Shown here one piece after another: positions 36,910-48,705 of a stretch of DNA of 64,000 bases. The position numbers and the translations under genes were made by a program. The notes beneath the pieces are model-generated. The model was not told where the DNA came from. It saw only the letters and a program-made list of their open reading frames with translations, and did not search any database. The stretch is from NCBI RefSeq assembly GCF_003144195.1, contig NW_020290033.1:1-64000 (forward strand), read 5' to 3'. How positions within the stretch are numbered: the stretch's first letter is position 1; each line of letters starts with the position of its first letter. The DNA comes from Ceraceosorus guamensis (lineage: Eukaryota > Basidiomycota > Exobasidiomycetes > Ceraceosorales > Ceraceosoraceae).

Positions 36910-37832
36910 TTACTTGTGGAGACGGAAAGGACCGAAGAGGTCAGTGTTGAAGGGGTTGGGCTTGCCAGAGTAGTACATCTGCAGACCGTGAATACGGCCC
37001 TCGTCGAGACCTCCGCTTGGGGAGAGCTTCTTGAAGGCGCTCTTGGTCAAGTCGATGGCGTCGGTGGGGCAGCCAGCGCAGTAGTCAACGACACGGACTG
37101 TTGCGTAAAGAGTCAACCGTGTTGGTAATCAGCGATGGGTGCGAAAGGATGCTTTACATGACGGTGACCTGTATGCTCACCCTTCAGGCACTTGTTGCCA
37201 GAGTTCTTGTTGCAGAGCTGAACAAATTCTCCGCACTTGGGGCCGCCACTAGAGTGCCAAGTGGCCATGACGGCACCAATGTGGGACTGAATGAGGATCG
37301 TGAAGTCGACGAGCATGATCGGTAATGAGTTTGGGATCTTCGGGCCGTGTCAACAGTGCGCTTCACTTACGCTAGGAGTAGGGTTCCAAGAGCCGTTGCC
37401 GCAAGCGGGGTTCTTGAGGTCGTTCTTGGAGTACCAGGTGATCTGGACACTGCTAGAGAGACGCTTGGCACCAGTGTCGGGAGCAGCAGTGGTGTAGTGC
37501 TTCTTTCCCTTTCTCTTTCCAGCCCTGTGGTGGTTCTTCTTGTGGTGCTTCTTGGGCGAACGAGACTCTGGTTGAGCGTTTTGCTCCTCGGCAGTCTCGC
37601 TCTGCTTGTTGTGCACCTTCTTCTCGACGTAGTTCTTCTCCGCCTCATCCTCCTCGTCGCCATCCTCGTCAGCACCGTCGTTGATGATGGAGAAGACGTT
37701 GCCAAATTCGTCGACCTCGTTCTTGACGGCAGAGACCAGGTCAGTGGCTTCGGGCTTGGCCTCCTCGGCTTGAGAGAGAGAGGCGAGTGCGAAGGCGGCA
37801 ACGACGGCCACGAAAGTGAGACGGAGCTGCAT
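36910..37832 (-). CDS. Secreted double-psi beta-barrel (RlpA/barwin-like) protein
   Basis: Exons 37832-37371, 37286-37181 and 37097-36910 give 251 residues. A signal peptide (MQLRLTFVAVVAAFALASLS, cut near QA) is followed by an acidic stretch (DGADEDGDEEDEAE), then a His/Lys-rich basic stretch (SPKKHHKKNHHRAGKRKGKK). A dibasic KR at residues 123-124 lies directly before the domain. The C-terminal ~120 residues show the DPBB pattern: ITWYSKNDLKNPACGNG, then HIGAVMATWHSSGGPKCGEF, then VRVVDYCAGCPTDAIDLTKS. The family includes expansin-like, barwin-like and cerato-platanin-related extracellular proteins that contact polysaccharides. Kex2-type cleavage at KR would release the barrel; this is inference. 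An in-frame start further upstream is possible, but the chosen ATG gives a clean signal peptide. Enzymatic activity is not shown. Confidence 0.88.
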
Positions 37833-38340
37833 CTTGAGAAGAGTGACGTGTGGTGAAAAGTGACGACGTGGAGTGGTCAAAAAGAGTCGATGGAGGTGAC
37901 TGTTTCAGTGTTTGTACAGCGAAGATGAAGTTGAGAAGACGACGGTGAAGTAGGTCGTTGCGTGAAGGAGTGTGGTGTTCGATCGATCTAGCGAGTGTGT
38001 GGAGTGCTTCGAGCGGGAGTGATTGCGAATCAAGAGGAACGATGTGGTGATGGAGAGGATGGAGGGAGCGTGCATGCGAGCGAGAGACACACAAGAGGAG
38101 CGAGCGAGTATGGCTGGACAATAAAAGGCGTGCCGTCACAAAGGGGGGGACCGGCGCTTGAACAGTTGATCGTGAACGCCGGCTCGTATGGATGCTCGCG
38201 CCTGCGCCTGCCAGTCCAGTCACGGAGTCCAGCATGCAGGCTGTGCGTAACCGTTGGATGCGAGCCGCAGGGAAGGGAGGGCGTCGATGCGGCCGCTACG
38301 GTAAGTCGGGCGGTGGGAAGCGGGGGGCGGGTGCCTGCTC

Positions 38341-38367
38341 TGCTGCTGCTGCTGCTGCTGCTGCTGC
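38341..38367 (+). repeat. (TGC)9 microsatellite
   Basis: Nine perfect TGC units lie in intergenic DNA upstream of the DPBB gene. No coding frame around them is supported. Confidence 0.85.
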
Positions 38368-38670
38368 GTCGATCCCGCAAGTGGGATCTTGCCCTCATGC
38401 AACCCAAATGCCATTCCGCCTCGTCTCACGCACTACCGGCGTTTGGCATGCGTGCGGCGTGGCGTCAGCAACAGCAGTGTGACGCGAGTGTTTATTGCAT
38501 GTGGTGTCAAATTCTTGATTTGGAACACGCGCATGCGTTTAGGGGGAAACGAGCGCAGCGCCTGCACACCGAGCTAGGGTGCTCTTCTTTGTATGCTCAG
38601 ATCCGAATACCATGCATCAGACCATGAAGGCAAACAAGTCGCCGTTTCGAGCACGCTAAGGGGCAATTGA

Positions 38671-38699
38671 GCCAGCCAGCCAGCCAGCCAGCCAGCCAG
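38671..38699 (+). repeat. (GCCA)7 microsatellite
   Basis: About seven perfect GCCA units are followed by the TCGTGAGT word about 10 bases further on. The run is intergenic. Confidence 0.85.
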
Positions 38700-39550
38700 G
38701 TCGCACCAGCAGTCGTGAGTGAAGGCGGGCGCAAATCGAGCGACCTGGTTGACATGACTCACAACCAAAAATCACGAATGAAAAAGACACGGGCTGATGA
38801 TGATGGCCACTCCAAAGCTTCATAACTCGTTCGCAACCATACCCAGTCAACGGTACAGTCGACGCAACTCTCCTCTGCCTGGTGCAGCGTGATGCAATTG
38901 CTGACCCCTGTCTGGCCATCTCCGGGACAACAGAGTACTGTACGTTCATGTCTGGATGGGGTTTCATGCCTGTGGCGATGAACGTTCTAGCGGCTTGTCC
39001 TGCATCAGTAGTCTTGAGTAGCACTCAAGACTGCTTTTGGCTCTACTACTGTACTACTACTTACTACTGGTCATAACATGCTGTATGCTGTATTTCGAAT
39101 CGCCTTCAACGCGCGTGTTTGTACGTCTGCATAGAGTCACGAGTACTTACCACTCGAGCTTGCAGTCTGTGGATGCGCCTGTTCGACGAGTCTTGTGTGG
39201 TGTGTGTGCACCGCTTACATTGCGGTGAATTTCTCGATGCTAAAGGCGTCAGCCAGCATCAGCCTCCCGCACGGGGCCCCTATATAGCGCGTCAGAGTTC
39301 ACGACTCCGCCGGCAGCCGCGCCCCCAGCGTGCAGCAGCTAGTCGAGCAGCCGCGTGCCTAGTGTTCGAGAAGCGGGGCAACTGCAAGAGACAGCCAGCA
39401 AGTGCACTTCTCACTGCTGCTGCTGAACCAACTCATCGTCAGAATCACGTCGCCCATAGCTTTTGCCCCGTCGCGACGGTGCCGTGGGTTGATTCACGCG
39501 ATTGCGGCACACATTCCCCACTCAACTCCCGCTGAGCTGTGCCGTGCCCG

Positions 39551-39570
39551 TGCCATGCCATGCCATGCCA
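39551..39570 (+). repeat. (TGCCA)4 repeat
   Basis: Four perfect five-base units in intergenic DNA. Confidence 0.8.
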
Positions 39571-40960
39571 CGGCCGGCCCTACGGCACGCTTCAGCTTGG
39601 GCCGCGATGCGAGGGTGGTCAGGGCCTTATTGGACGCGGACATCGAGTCAATTACGAGTCACGATCGAGCGTTGTCGCCCACAGCAACGAGGCGAAGGCA
39701 GATGAATCGACCCGCTTCGGAGTTCTATCCTCAATGATTCTTAATTGCCGTTCTGATGTTTCGGAGACGATCTACCTGCACTGCATTCATGACTTGACTT
39801 GACTTGCCTCGAAGCTTGTCACTCTTCGCCTGTCCATCGTGACGAACAGCTTGGCTCTCCGCGCCCCGTGGCTGGCTGGACAACATCTCTCTGTCGGCAA
39901 GGAGGAGGTCTTGCTTGGACTTCCCGATTGGGATGCGTCGCCCTCAACTCGCGACGCTCTGCAACCCTTCGCCATGCTATCCGCTCGCTATCCGAGGGCC
40001 ATGTACAGGGCAGGGCGTCAGCTCAAGAGATTTGCGAATTGAATGTGAATCTATTATATAGCTGCTCCGGCTACGAAGCTGCAACATGTCGGCGACTTTC
40101 GATTCGGCTGCTCAGCCGCGCAAGTGTGCATCTTGCTTGCATGCGTATGCGTGCGTTGCTGCGAGACCTATTTTTGGCAGGCGGAACTGCAGTAGTACGA
40201 GTACAGGAGACGAGAACATTCGTTGATGATCACGTGGTCGGGCAAGCCTCTCACTCAAGACTGGAAGCGTTCAATCCTTGAATCAGAATCACAATCGTGA
40301 ATCGTGAATTACGCTTGCTTACCTCGCCGCGATCCGCTATCGTGCCTGCTGGCGACGTTCATCTTTGCGCGGGCGCTCATCTCAGTGACGATGACAATCT
40401 AGTCTGACTTGATCAGGACTTGGATCAGGCCTTCGTGCGCGAATAGCGCGCCGATGCTCGTGTCAAATGGCAGGAGCAAGCTTTGGAGTCAAATCGCAGT
40501 GAAGAGTCAGGAGTCTGAATCGTGAGTACATGCTGTGAACTCAACGTTCGGCATGCTCGGCGTGACGTGACCGTACATGGGCGGTGTTCCGTGCCCGCGC
40601 AGATGGCCGCCAAGTTTCACAACACAACTATGAAGTGTGCTCTGCTGCATGTGTGCATGGCGGTCTCATCAAACTGTGGGGAAGTATGGTGTTTCGAAAA
40701 GCAATCGTGAATACTTGCATCACAATAATCCGCAGGTCACCCAGTCCACTCAAATTGAGGCTTTTCCCTGACCATAGTCGTACATATATCGATCGTCGAG
40801 GCGAGAATTAAAAATCAAGAATCGCGGGCCCCAAACGTCCCAAGGAAGAAGCTCAGCCCAGCCAAGGTATGCGTCCTCGATCCATGCAGGCCGGACGTAT
40901 TCTGATTCTGACCTTGGTTTCTGCGATTGACCCTGACGAATCGCATGCAGCGGCGCGCCG

Positions 40961-40980
40961 CTGCCTGCCTGCCTGCCTGC
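40961..40980 (+). repeat. (CTGC)5 microsatellite
   Basis: Five perfect CTGC units lie just upstream of the stem-loop at 40997-41015. The run is intergenic, about 500 bases before the PLD start. Confidence 0.8.
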
Positions 40981-41474
40981 TGTTTTACAGCTAGTATACC
41001 GGCACTGTGCCGGTACAGCTACTGTCACCAGCACAGTACCAGCAGGCGCCCGAGCGCTAACCTTGCACGCGCAAGCCACACGATTCTCGTCCTGCGCAGC
41101 TTCGCCGTTTGGCACATGTATACGCAGCGGGCGCGAGTAAGTGCGTCATCAGCAGGCCGCGATTATCGAGATGTCGACGAATTCGAGGGCGATCGATACT
41201 TCTCCTGACCTTTGCAACCATCTATGGATCACTCTCCTCGACCGCTCATGGAACACCTGACCACCCTCATTCCTACTCACCAACTCAAGGTTGCTCCCTA
41301 CAAACGCAGTCGCTCGATCGCTGCATGGACGCAACCTGAGGCGGTGCAAGGCAAAAACGAACCCGCTCTATCATCGCCGGCGGACTGTGGACTCCACTAC
41401 ACAGGCTCAGGCTCGAAGCGCTATCCATAAACCGCATTGCATCCATCATCCAATACTGTCTGCCAGCTCACATC

Positions 41475-44400
41475 ATGACATCTGCTGGTACGTCTGCGAC
41501 GGATGCGCTCCATCAAGCGTACGACCAGGCTGCCAACTTGTTCGGCCTCGGATCCGACTCAAACGCCCCAGCATCAACGGTCGAGGGTGGAGAGGAGCAG
41601 AATGTAGCAGATGCAAAGCCTCCTAAGGGACCAGGCAATCATCCGGGCAGCGAATCGCACCCGGCACACGATCATCCTGCACCCGAGGCGAGGAGCAGTC
41701 TGCAAAGTCAAGCGGAAGATGAAGAGGAGCAGGGCGAGAGATCTCAGCAAGCTGCACCCCACGCTTCGGAGCCGCATCGTAAGGGCACGGCGGACAGTCA
41801 CGTCTCGAACGGCAAAGATCCCATCGAGCGAGCTTTGGGTCCTCACGGCCCAGTCGCAGCACGAGCTGGTCAGGGAACAGCCCTGGGCGATGCTGATCCA
41901 GGTCAGACGGCTCGTCACGCACACGCAGCTCATCCGCATCAAGCTCCAGATGCGCAGCAACATTCGGAAAAGGGGCCCATCTGGGCTAGCAAGCCGGACG
42001 ATGCGCAGAGGGAAAAGATTCGCAGATTAAAGGAGCAAAAGGCTCAGTCTGAGAAGCATCACCACTTCAGACTAGGCTTGGGTAGAACGACGCGCGAAAA
42101 GGCAGAGGAGCACAAGATGAAGGAGGCGGACAAGGATGCCGCTGCTCAGCAAGATGATCACGCCTCTAGTCCTTCCCAGCTCAGCAAGCTCAACCTGAAG
42201 TTTGGTGGCTCATACAAAGCGAAGCAAAGGCCTGGAAGCAGTCCTTCGACGCCCTCCGGTGCAACTCAGATGCAGGGTGGTCAGTCAGCTTCCAAGCGGC
42301 AAGGATCTGCTTCGAGCGCAGGGGCAACGAGACCAAGTCTGCCGAAACAGACGAGCCAGTGGAGCGAGAATCACCGGTCCATGCGCAGCGCGATGGGAGG
42401 TCCTTTGACTGCGGAACCTGAAGAACAAGACGCACCGGCTGATGCGAGTGCGGGCCAAGCAAGTGGGGCGCAGAAAAGCACCTCGACCGATTCGAACACG
42501 CCAGGTCAAGCGGCGGACAAGCTCAAGGCGTTTGCAGGACGAGCTTCTGCGCGCAAGAGCGGGTCCAGCACTCCCAGGATTGGTCCTTCGCGACAAGCCA
42601 CGCAGAGAGATGGGTCAGCAGACGCTGATGCAGAGGGGTCTGCACCCCAGTCGCCCTCTCACGCCAAGATGGTTCGGCTCAGCAAATTGATGCTGGGAGG
42701 CGACAGTGGTGGCAGCGGCACTCCGGATGCGGCGACTGAGAACGAAAACAGCACGGACCAGCCGCCGCAGACTCCTGGAGCTGGCGCTGCTCGATGGGGT
42801 GCCCTAAGACAGCGTCTGCAACAGTCGCAAGCGCTGAAGAAACGGGGTCGTCCGGATAAGGTAGCGGCTGCTGGCCCCATGAATGTGGTGACCGAGCTGC
42901 AGAGCGGCATCTTGCCCGTCTTTTTGCTCAAGATGTCCCTCGAGCGCGATGAGCAAAAGAATCGACGTATTCCTGTTCTTCTCAATCATCTGAAGTTGCG
43001 GATCACCGACTCGGTCAACCCGCTTCACAACACCCACGCGGTTTTCCGCATTGAGCTCGAGTACGGCGACGGACTGGTGCGCTGGGTATGCTACCGCGAA
43101 CTTCGCGACTTTATCAACCTGCACGCGCACTACAGAGCGGCAGCTCTGCGTGGCTATCTCGGACGACCAGTTGGCCAAGCAGAAGGTGACCTGGGTCTTC
43201 CCAGTTTTCCCAAGACGAGTCTGCCGTACCTCAACCAGCTGCAGCGCCAGCCAAAGAGCAAGGATGGCATCAACCCGCGAGCAGACTTTGCAAAGGCACA
43301 GCGCGACGCGCTGGAAGACTATGTTCTGGAACTAATTCGGCGCACCATGTTCCGTCCGGAAGCGAATCGCTTATGCAAATTCTTTGAGCTAAGCGCACTA
43401 TCCATTTCGCTCGCCAGCAGAGGCGGCTACCAAGGCAAGCAAGGCTACCTTCGAATCATGTCGAGATCCTCTCGCAAGGATGCGCAAAAGGGCCTTTTGA
43501 CGCCAGCGAGCTTGGCAAAGTCGTACTCGCCCAAGTGGTTCATTGTGCGCGAGTCGTACATCGTCGCCGTGGACGAGCCGGCCTCTTTGCAAGTCCACGA
43601 TGTGTTTCTCATCGACGGAGATTTTGAGATCGAGCGTCCGAAGCGCTTGTACAAGCAGACGATCCACCTGGCGTCGGAACTGGGCCACCACAGCGAGGAT
43701 GAAAAGGCGGAAAAGGGGCAGTCCGAAAAGGCGCGTGCAAGTCACACGGCGCTTCTCACGGATGGTCAGTATGGACGTCCGAATGGAGCAGAGGAAGATG
43801 ATGACTACAGCACCAAGCCTGGCGGCTCGAAGAGCGTCAGCAGTCACACCTTTTACATCAAGAACGCTCAGCAGAGAATGAAGCTGGTGGCCAAAAGCGA
43901 ACGCCTGATGACGCAGTTCATCGCTAGTCTCGAGAGAGTGGCTGCGCGAAACATCTTTTCGGGTTCGAACCGCTTTGGCAGCTTTGCGCCGATTCGGCTG
44001 AATTGCAGCGCTCAATGGCTTGTGGACGGGCGCGACTACTATTGGAATCTTTCCAAGGCGCTGCTCATGGCCAAGGATCGCATCTTCATCCACGACTGGT
44101 GGCTGTCACCGGAAATGTACCTGCGACGGCCGGGAACGCCAAAGTATCGCTTGGACAATATTCTGAAGAAAAAGGCAAGCGAGGGCGTCAAGATCTTTGT
44201 CATTCTCTACAACGAGGTCAGCAACAACTTCACGCCGACAGACAGCAATTACACGAAGCAGCGCTTGATTGGCTTGCACCCTAACATCTTTGTGCAGAGA
44301 TCACCCAGCCACTTTCAGACGGGAACATTCTATTGGGCGCACCACGAGAAGCTTTGCGTCATCGACGAGACGATTGCTTTCATGGGTGGGCTGGACCTCT

Positions 44401-46824
44401 GCTTTGGGAGGTGGGACACTGCAGAGCATATCCTCAGCGACGACGCTCAGTACGACGCGGCGGACGGCAACGTTGGACATGTGCATCTGGACGAAGACCC
44501 CAGTCTCTTGGGACCTGGACGAAACGGCGCAGAGGCGCAGATCTGGCCAGGTCAGGACTATGCTAACGAACGCGTCATGGAGTGGCACGATTTGACCAAG
44601 CCGGCCAACGACCTCATCGACCGCACCCAATTCCCGCGCATGCCGTGGCACGACGTTGGTGTGCAGCTCGTCGGCCAGCCCGCGCGAGATCTGTGCAGGC
44701 ATTTCGTCCAGCGCTGGAACTTTTTGCTGCGAATCAAGAACCACAAGCGGGTCATGCCTTTTCTCATTCCTCCTCCAGACTTTGTCCCGTCCGACCTGTC
44801 CAAGTATCAGCTGACGGGAACGTGCGAGGCGCAAATCTGTCGGTCCGCAGGCCCTTGGAGCATGGGAACGCCAACGACGGTGGAGCACTCGATACAAAAC
44901 GCCTACCTCAAAGCGATTCAGATGAGCGACCATTTTGTCTACATTGAGAATCAATTCTTTGTCACCTCTACCGTCGTGCGCGGCACTGAAATCACGAACA
45001 AGATCGGCGAAGCGCTCGTTTCGCGCATCGTCCGGGCACATCGAGAAGGCACTCCGTGGCGCGCAATCATCGTCATTCCGCTCATTCCAGGCTTTCCGAT
45101 GCCCATCGATCATCCAGACGCTGGTTCTGTGCGTCTGATCGTCGAGTGTCAGAACAGGTCTATATGCCGAGGCGAGCACTCCATCTTCGGCAAGCTGAAG
45201 AGACAGGGCATCAACCCGGACGATTACATTACCTTTTTCAGCCTGCGGCAGTGGGGCAAGCTGAGAGGCGGCAAGCTTTGCACAGAGATTGGCTACATTC
45301 ACGCCAAGACGATGATCGTCGACGATCGTCTTGCGCTGATCGGGTCAGCCAACATCAATGAGCGTTCTCAGCGCGGTGATAGGGATAGCGAGCTCGCAGT
45401 GGTCATTCGCGATACGGACATGATCGACTCGACAATGGGCGGTCAACCGTATAAAGTTGGCAGGTTCGCACATACTCTGCGCATGCGCTTGATGCGCGAG
45501 CACCTCGGCATTGACGTCGACAAGATTGAGCAGCAAGAAGCTTCTGAGGGCTTGAGCGCGAATGACACGGGCAACCGCATGCCTGCTCAGATGGCCGACC
45601 ACGACGAAGACGAATGGGACCCTTCCAATGAGCAACGACGAGACGGTAGGCCTGGCATCGGTCAGACGCAAGTCAAGCCGAGGAACACGTTCAAGAACCT
45701 CGGACGCACGGCTGGGGAACTCGTGTCGGGTATGAGCACCAACATCAAGTCAGAGGTGCGAAGCGATGGTGGGAAAGCTGGTTTATCTGATCGAAAGCCT
45801 GAGAAGGATGAGGCGGCCGATCAAGGAGCTGTAGAGCGCGTAGAGGAGCAGCTCGCTTCCGAGAGAGTGCGGGGTGCGCCAAACGGTCACGCTCGGAACA
45901 GCAGCACCAGCGCTCTCTCAACATTTTCCCAGGACAATTTGCGCCACAAGAGCTCCAAAACTGTGAGTCTGAAGGCGTGCCGTGTCTTCAGAGCGCGCTA
46001 ATCTGATGTCGCCATCTTTCGTAGGTGTCAAATCCATGGGCCGTGCCATCCGACGCCCCGGTCATCGACCCATATGGCTTTGAGGATCCCATCTCTGACG
46101 AGTTTTTCCATGGCTCGTGGCTAGCGGCAGCTCAGCATAACACCGACGTCTTCCGCAAGGTGTTCAAAGTAAGTGTGTGGAATGTGGTACCCCGCGACGC
46201 TGCAGGTGCTGACGGTCTCGGACCATAGGCTACTCCTGATGATCAAGTGACGACATGGGCGGAATACAAGGCTTACCAAGCATGGTACGATCGATTGATG
46301 CGATCGTCGGGTGTCAAGCCAGCTCCACCGAGCGGCGCTGCGCCGACGGATGAGGGCGCAACGCCGTCCGCTCAAAACGGCAAGATGGAGGCCAGCCCAC
46401 ATGGGGCTTCCAACACGCTGCCGCTGCCCAAGAGCAAGGAGAGTGGCATGGAAGGCAACGCCGGGCCGTCTCTGCAACAAACGCCAGCCACGTACCCTCG
46501 TGGTGGTCCCAAGCTCCCAGACGATGGCTTTTCGACCAAGGAGCTGGAACAGATGGAGGCGCTGCTTCACGAGACGCGAGGCACGCTCGTCATGCACTCT
46601 ACGAGATTCTTGGAGGCCGAAGGTGAGCTGCGGCTTGGTGTTCGAGGTGCGCCAAAAGACGCCACTGAACCTTTCGTACGGCTCGAATCGCAGATTTGTC
46701 CGACAATTTCTTGTTTGCTATGGACCGTATCAATCCGCTCAATGTAAGTGGCTCTCGCGTGGCGGTGTGAGCAAACACTGCTGACCGCCATGCACTTATC
46801 GTCTGAGTGCAGGTGTACGACTAG
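41475..46824 (+). CDS. PLD1: Phospholipase D with PX and PH domains (PLD1/Spo14 type)
   Basis: Exons 41475-45962, 46025-46168, 46229-46622, 46694-46743 and 46813-46824 give 1695 residues. The enzyme hydrolyses phosphatidylcholine to phosphatidic acid and choline at membranes. After ~480 disordered, basic residues comes a PX domain (from about 482; VRWVCYRELRDFINLHAHYR). A split PH domain follows at about 654-825, then the two HKD half-sites. These are HHEKLCVIDETIAFMGGLD with H957, K959 and D964, and HAKTMIVDDRLALIGSANIN with H1276, K1278 and D1283. Between them is YIENQFFVTST, typical of eukaryotic PLD. All catalytic residues are present. The last exon is only 12 bases (Val-Tyr-Asp-stop). 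The ending NPLNVYD fits the hydrophobic C-terminus that eukaryotic PLDs require. The 3' end converges with the CUE gene 217 bases away. Confidence 0.94.
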
Positions 46825-47041
46825 AGTGCAGCAGCAGCACAAACACTCACAGAAAAATCTTTCAGCTGCAATTCGCTTTGCTTTCAAAGCTGCTGCGGCT
46901 GCACGCGCCACACACGCTTTCATTGCTTTACCCCAATACGATTGCACGAGCTGCGCATGGAGGCAGATCGTGAGCATTTCAGAGTGTCGAAGAGCGACTC
47001 AAATGTACAGCGAGTAGTGCGTGAGGGCTTCGCGACGTAGC

Positions 47042-48705
47042 TCAGTCTTCATCGTCAAAGGGGTTCGAGACGTATTCCAAGTCTTCTCCATCGCTCGAAC
47101 CGTCGTCGCTACGCGCTTTGGACTTGGCAGGCTCATCATCGTGGGCGGCAGTCGCCGCTGCTCCCAAGCCAGCGGCAGCGCCCACTCCAGCTCCAGCTCC
47201 CAGTGCGACTGCGCTAGCAGCTGGAGATTTCGGCTTAGGACTGGTAAGTCCTCTGCCCGTGCTAGACTCCATCCTGTCCACCGCGTCCCGGTTGGAGCCC
47301 GTGCTGCTCTTTGCATCTCGCACAGGCGTCGAGGGCGTGCCCGATGCGCCGAGAGAGTTGTCTCTGATGGATATGGGCGCAGGAGCCCTTCCTGCAGATT
47401 CCCACCCCAGCTCTTCGGCATCCTCCAGCTCGTCCTCGGGTCTGACTTGCCTGCCGACGGAGTGTCGATTGGGCATCTTCCCACCGGCACTCGCCCCGTA
47501 CCTTTGATCAAACGATCCATTCTTGGCCGAGTTGCCGAGCATACGATCTGCCTTGGTTGGAGGTTTGGGCGCTCCGTTGGAAGCCAAAAGCGCTGCTAGA
47601 TCCGCGTCTCCCACCTGAGCTGGATCTCTGTCATAGTTCTGATCCGGGCTTTTCACGTTACCTCGCGCGTTGCGTCCTCCGTTCGTCGCACTAGCGCTGT
47701 TGCCGCCTGCTATAGAGTTGAAGAAGGAAGCGGCACCTCCACCACCTCTACCGCTAGGAGCGGCACTTCCTCCTGTAGGCGTACCTCCCGGGCTTGTTCC
47801 TTGTGCCAGCCGTTGGCGTATGGCCGAGAAAGCCGTAGAAGCCTGCGCGAAGCCCTCTGCGAAAGGCGGATACAAGCGTCAATGCCATGTCACCAGTCTT
47901 TCAAGTGCGACACTCACTCTCTGCTGCCGAATTGATCTGATCACCCCAGCGCTTAGCATCGTCTGGACCTGGCCAACCTACCGGCGCCTGCTGCCTGTTG
48001 ATGTTCTCGAAGCCTGACGGAGGCGGTGCATGATATGCGGCAGCTCCAGTGTGAGAGGGAGGGTTGCGTCGAAGACGAGGCTGATAGTTGAGCTGAGAGG
48101 GATCGTAAACAGCTCCAGTGCCCTCATGGAATGGTCTCTGTTGCTGTTGCTGTGCAGAAACATATTCTGCTCTTTGTTGTTGGGCTAGTGAGCGCGCGAA
48201 GGCTGCGTCTGCTTCTTCGTTGGATGCTGGCGGTGGTGCTTTGTACGTCGGGTCCGACATTGACAGCAGAGCATTCACAGCTGTGGGGATGAAACTATGT
48301 CAGCAAGGATGCGTGGCTCGCAGCAGCGGCTTGAAAGCACGCACCTCTTTCCACATCTGATCCCTGAGCTTCGAGTACCGCAGCGACAGTGTCTTGATCA
48401 AAGTCTGGAAACATGGAGCGGATCTGCTCCACTTGTGGATTCATAGGTGCTGCATTGTGTTGCTGCTGTGACTGCGAAGCAGTCGGAGCTGCGGTGGGCG
48501 CTGAAGAGGTTGGCCGCGCTGGGCTCTTGGAGCCAGGCGAAGAAGGAGATAGCGTTTCTGGGGAGGCCTTTCCATGCTCGGGCTTGCTCAACTGTGTTGC
48601 GGTCGCCGAGGATGCAGCCGCCTCCGCGCGAGACTGGTTCTTGTTCTGGTCATCCAGAGCGTCCTGCAGCGCATGGAGGTCGAGTCTCGATTCAGGTTCG
48701 GACAT
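47042..48705 (-). CDS. CUE-domain ubiquitin-binding protein (Cue5-like)
   Basis: Exons 48705-48345, 48280-47918 and 47856-47042 give 512 residues. The CUE domain is at about 87-130: PQVEQIRSMFPDFDQDTVAA then VERAVNALLSMSDP. It carries the MFP motif (98-100) and the di-leucine (125-126) that bind ubiquitin. Intron 1 splits the domain precisely and its acceptor restores it. The rest is disordered, with a Gln-rich run, proline-rich stretches and an Ala/Gly-rich segment (LGAGAGVGAAAGLGAAATAA). The C-terminus ends EYVSNPFDDED, where NPF could bind EH domains. The overall layout (single CUE, long disordered tail) resembles yeast Cue5, a ubiquitin-Atg8 adaptor, but an Atg8-binding motif is not certain. 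The MSEPES start was chosen because an upstream in-frame extension has no ATG context of note. Confidence 0.85.

Larger units (their letters stand above)
37833..41474. other. 3.6-kb intergenic region with microsatellites
   Basis: The region separates divergent genes (DPBB protein - and PLD +). No ORF carries a recognisable motif. It contains (TGC)9, (GCCA)7, (TGCCA)4 and (CTGC)5 runs, a CTATATAG palindrome at 39280-39287, a TACCGGCA-CTG-TGCCGGTA stem-loop at 40997-41015, and several GAGTCACGAGT / AATCGTGAATC words (38709, 39134, 39650, 40270-40308). The first ~300 bases, upstream of the DPBB start, are pyrimidine/purine-skewed like a promoter and leader. Confidence 0.5.

Noticed and set aside
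38271-38420. Poly-Ala/poly-Leu/poly-Gln ORFs over the (TGC)9 run
   Set aside because: Produced by the microsatellite in every frame; no gene structure around it.
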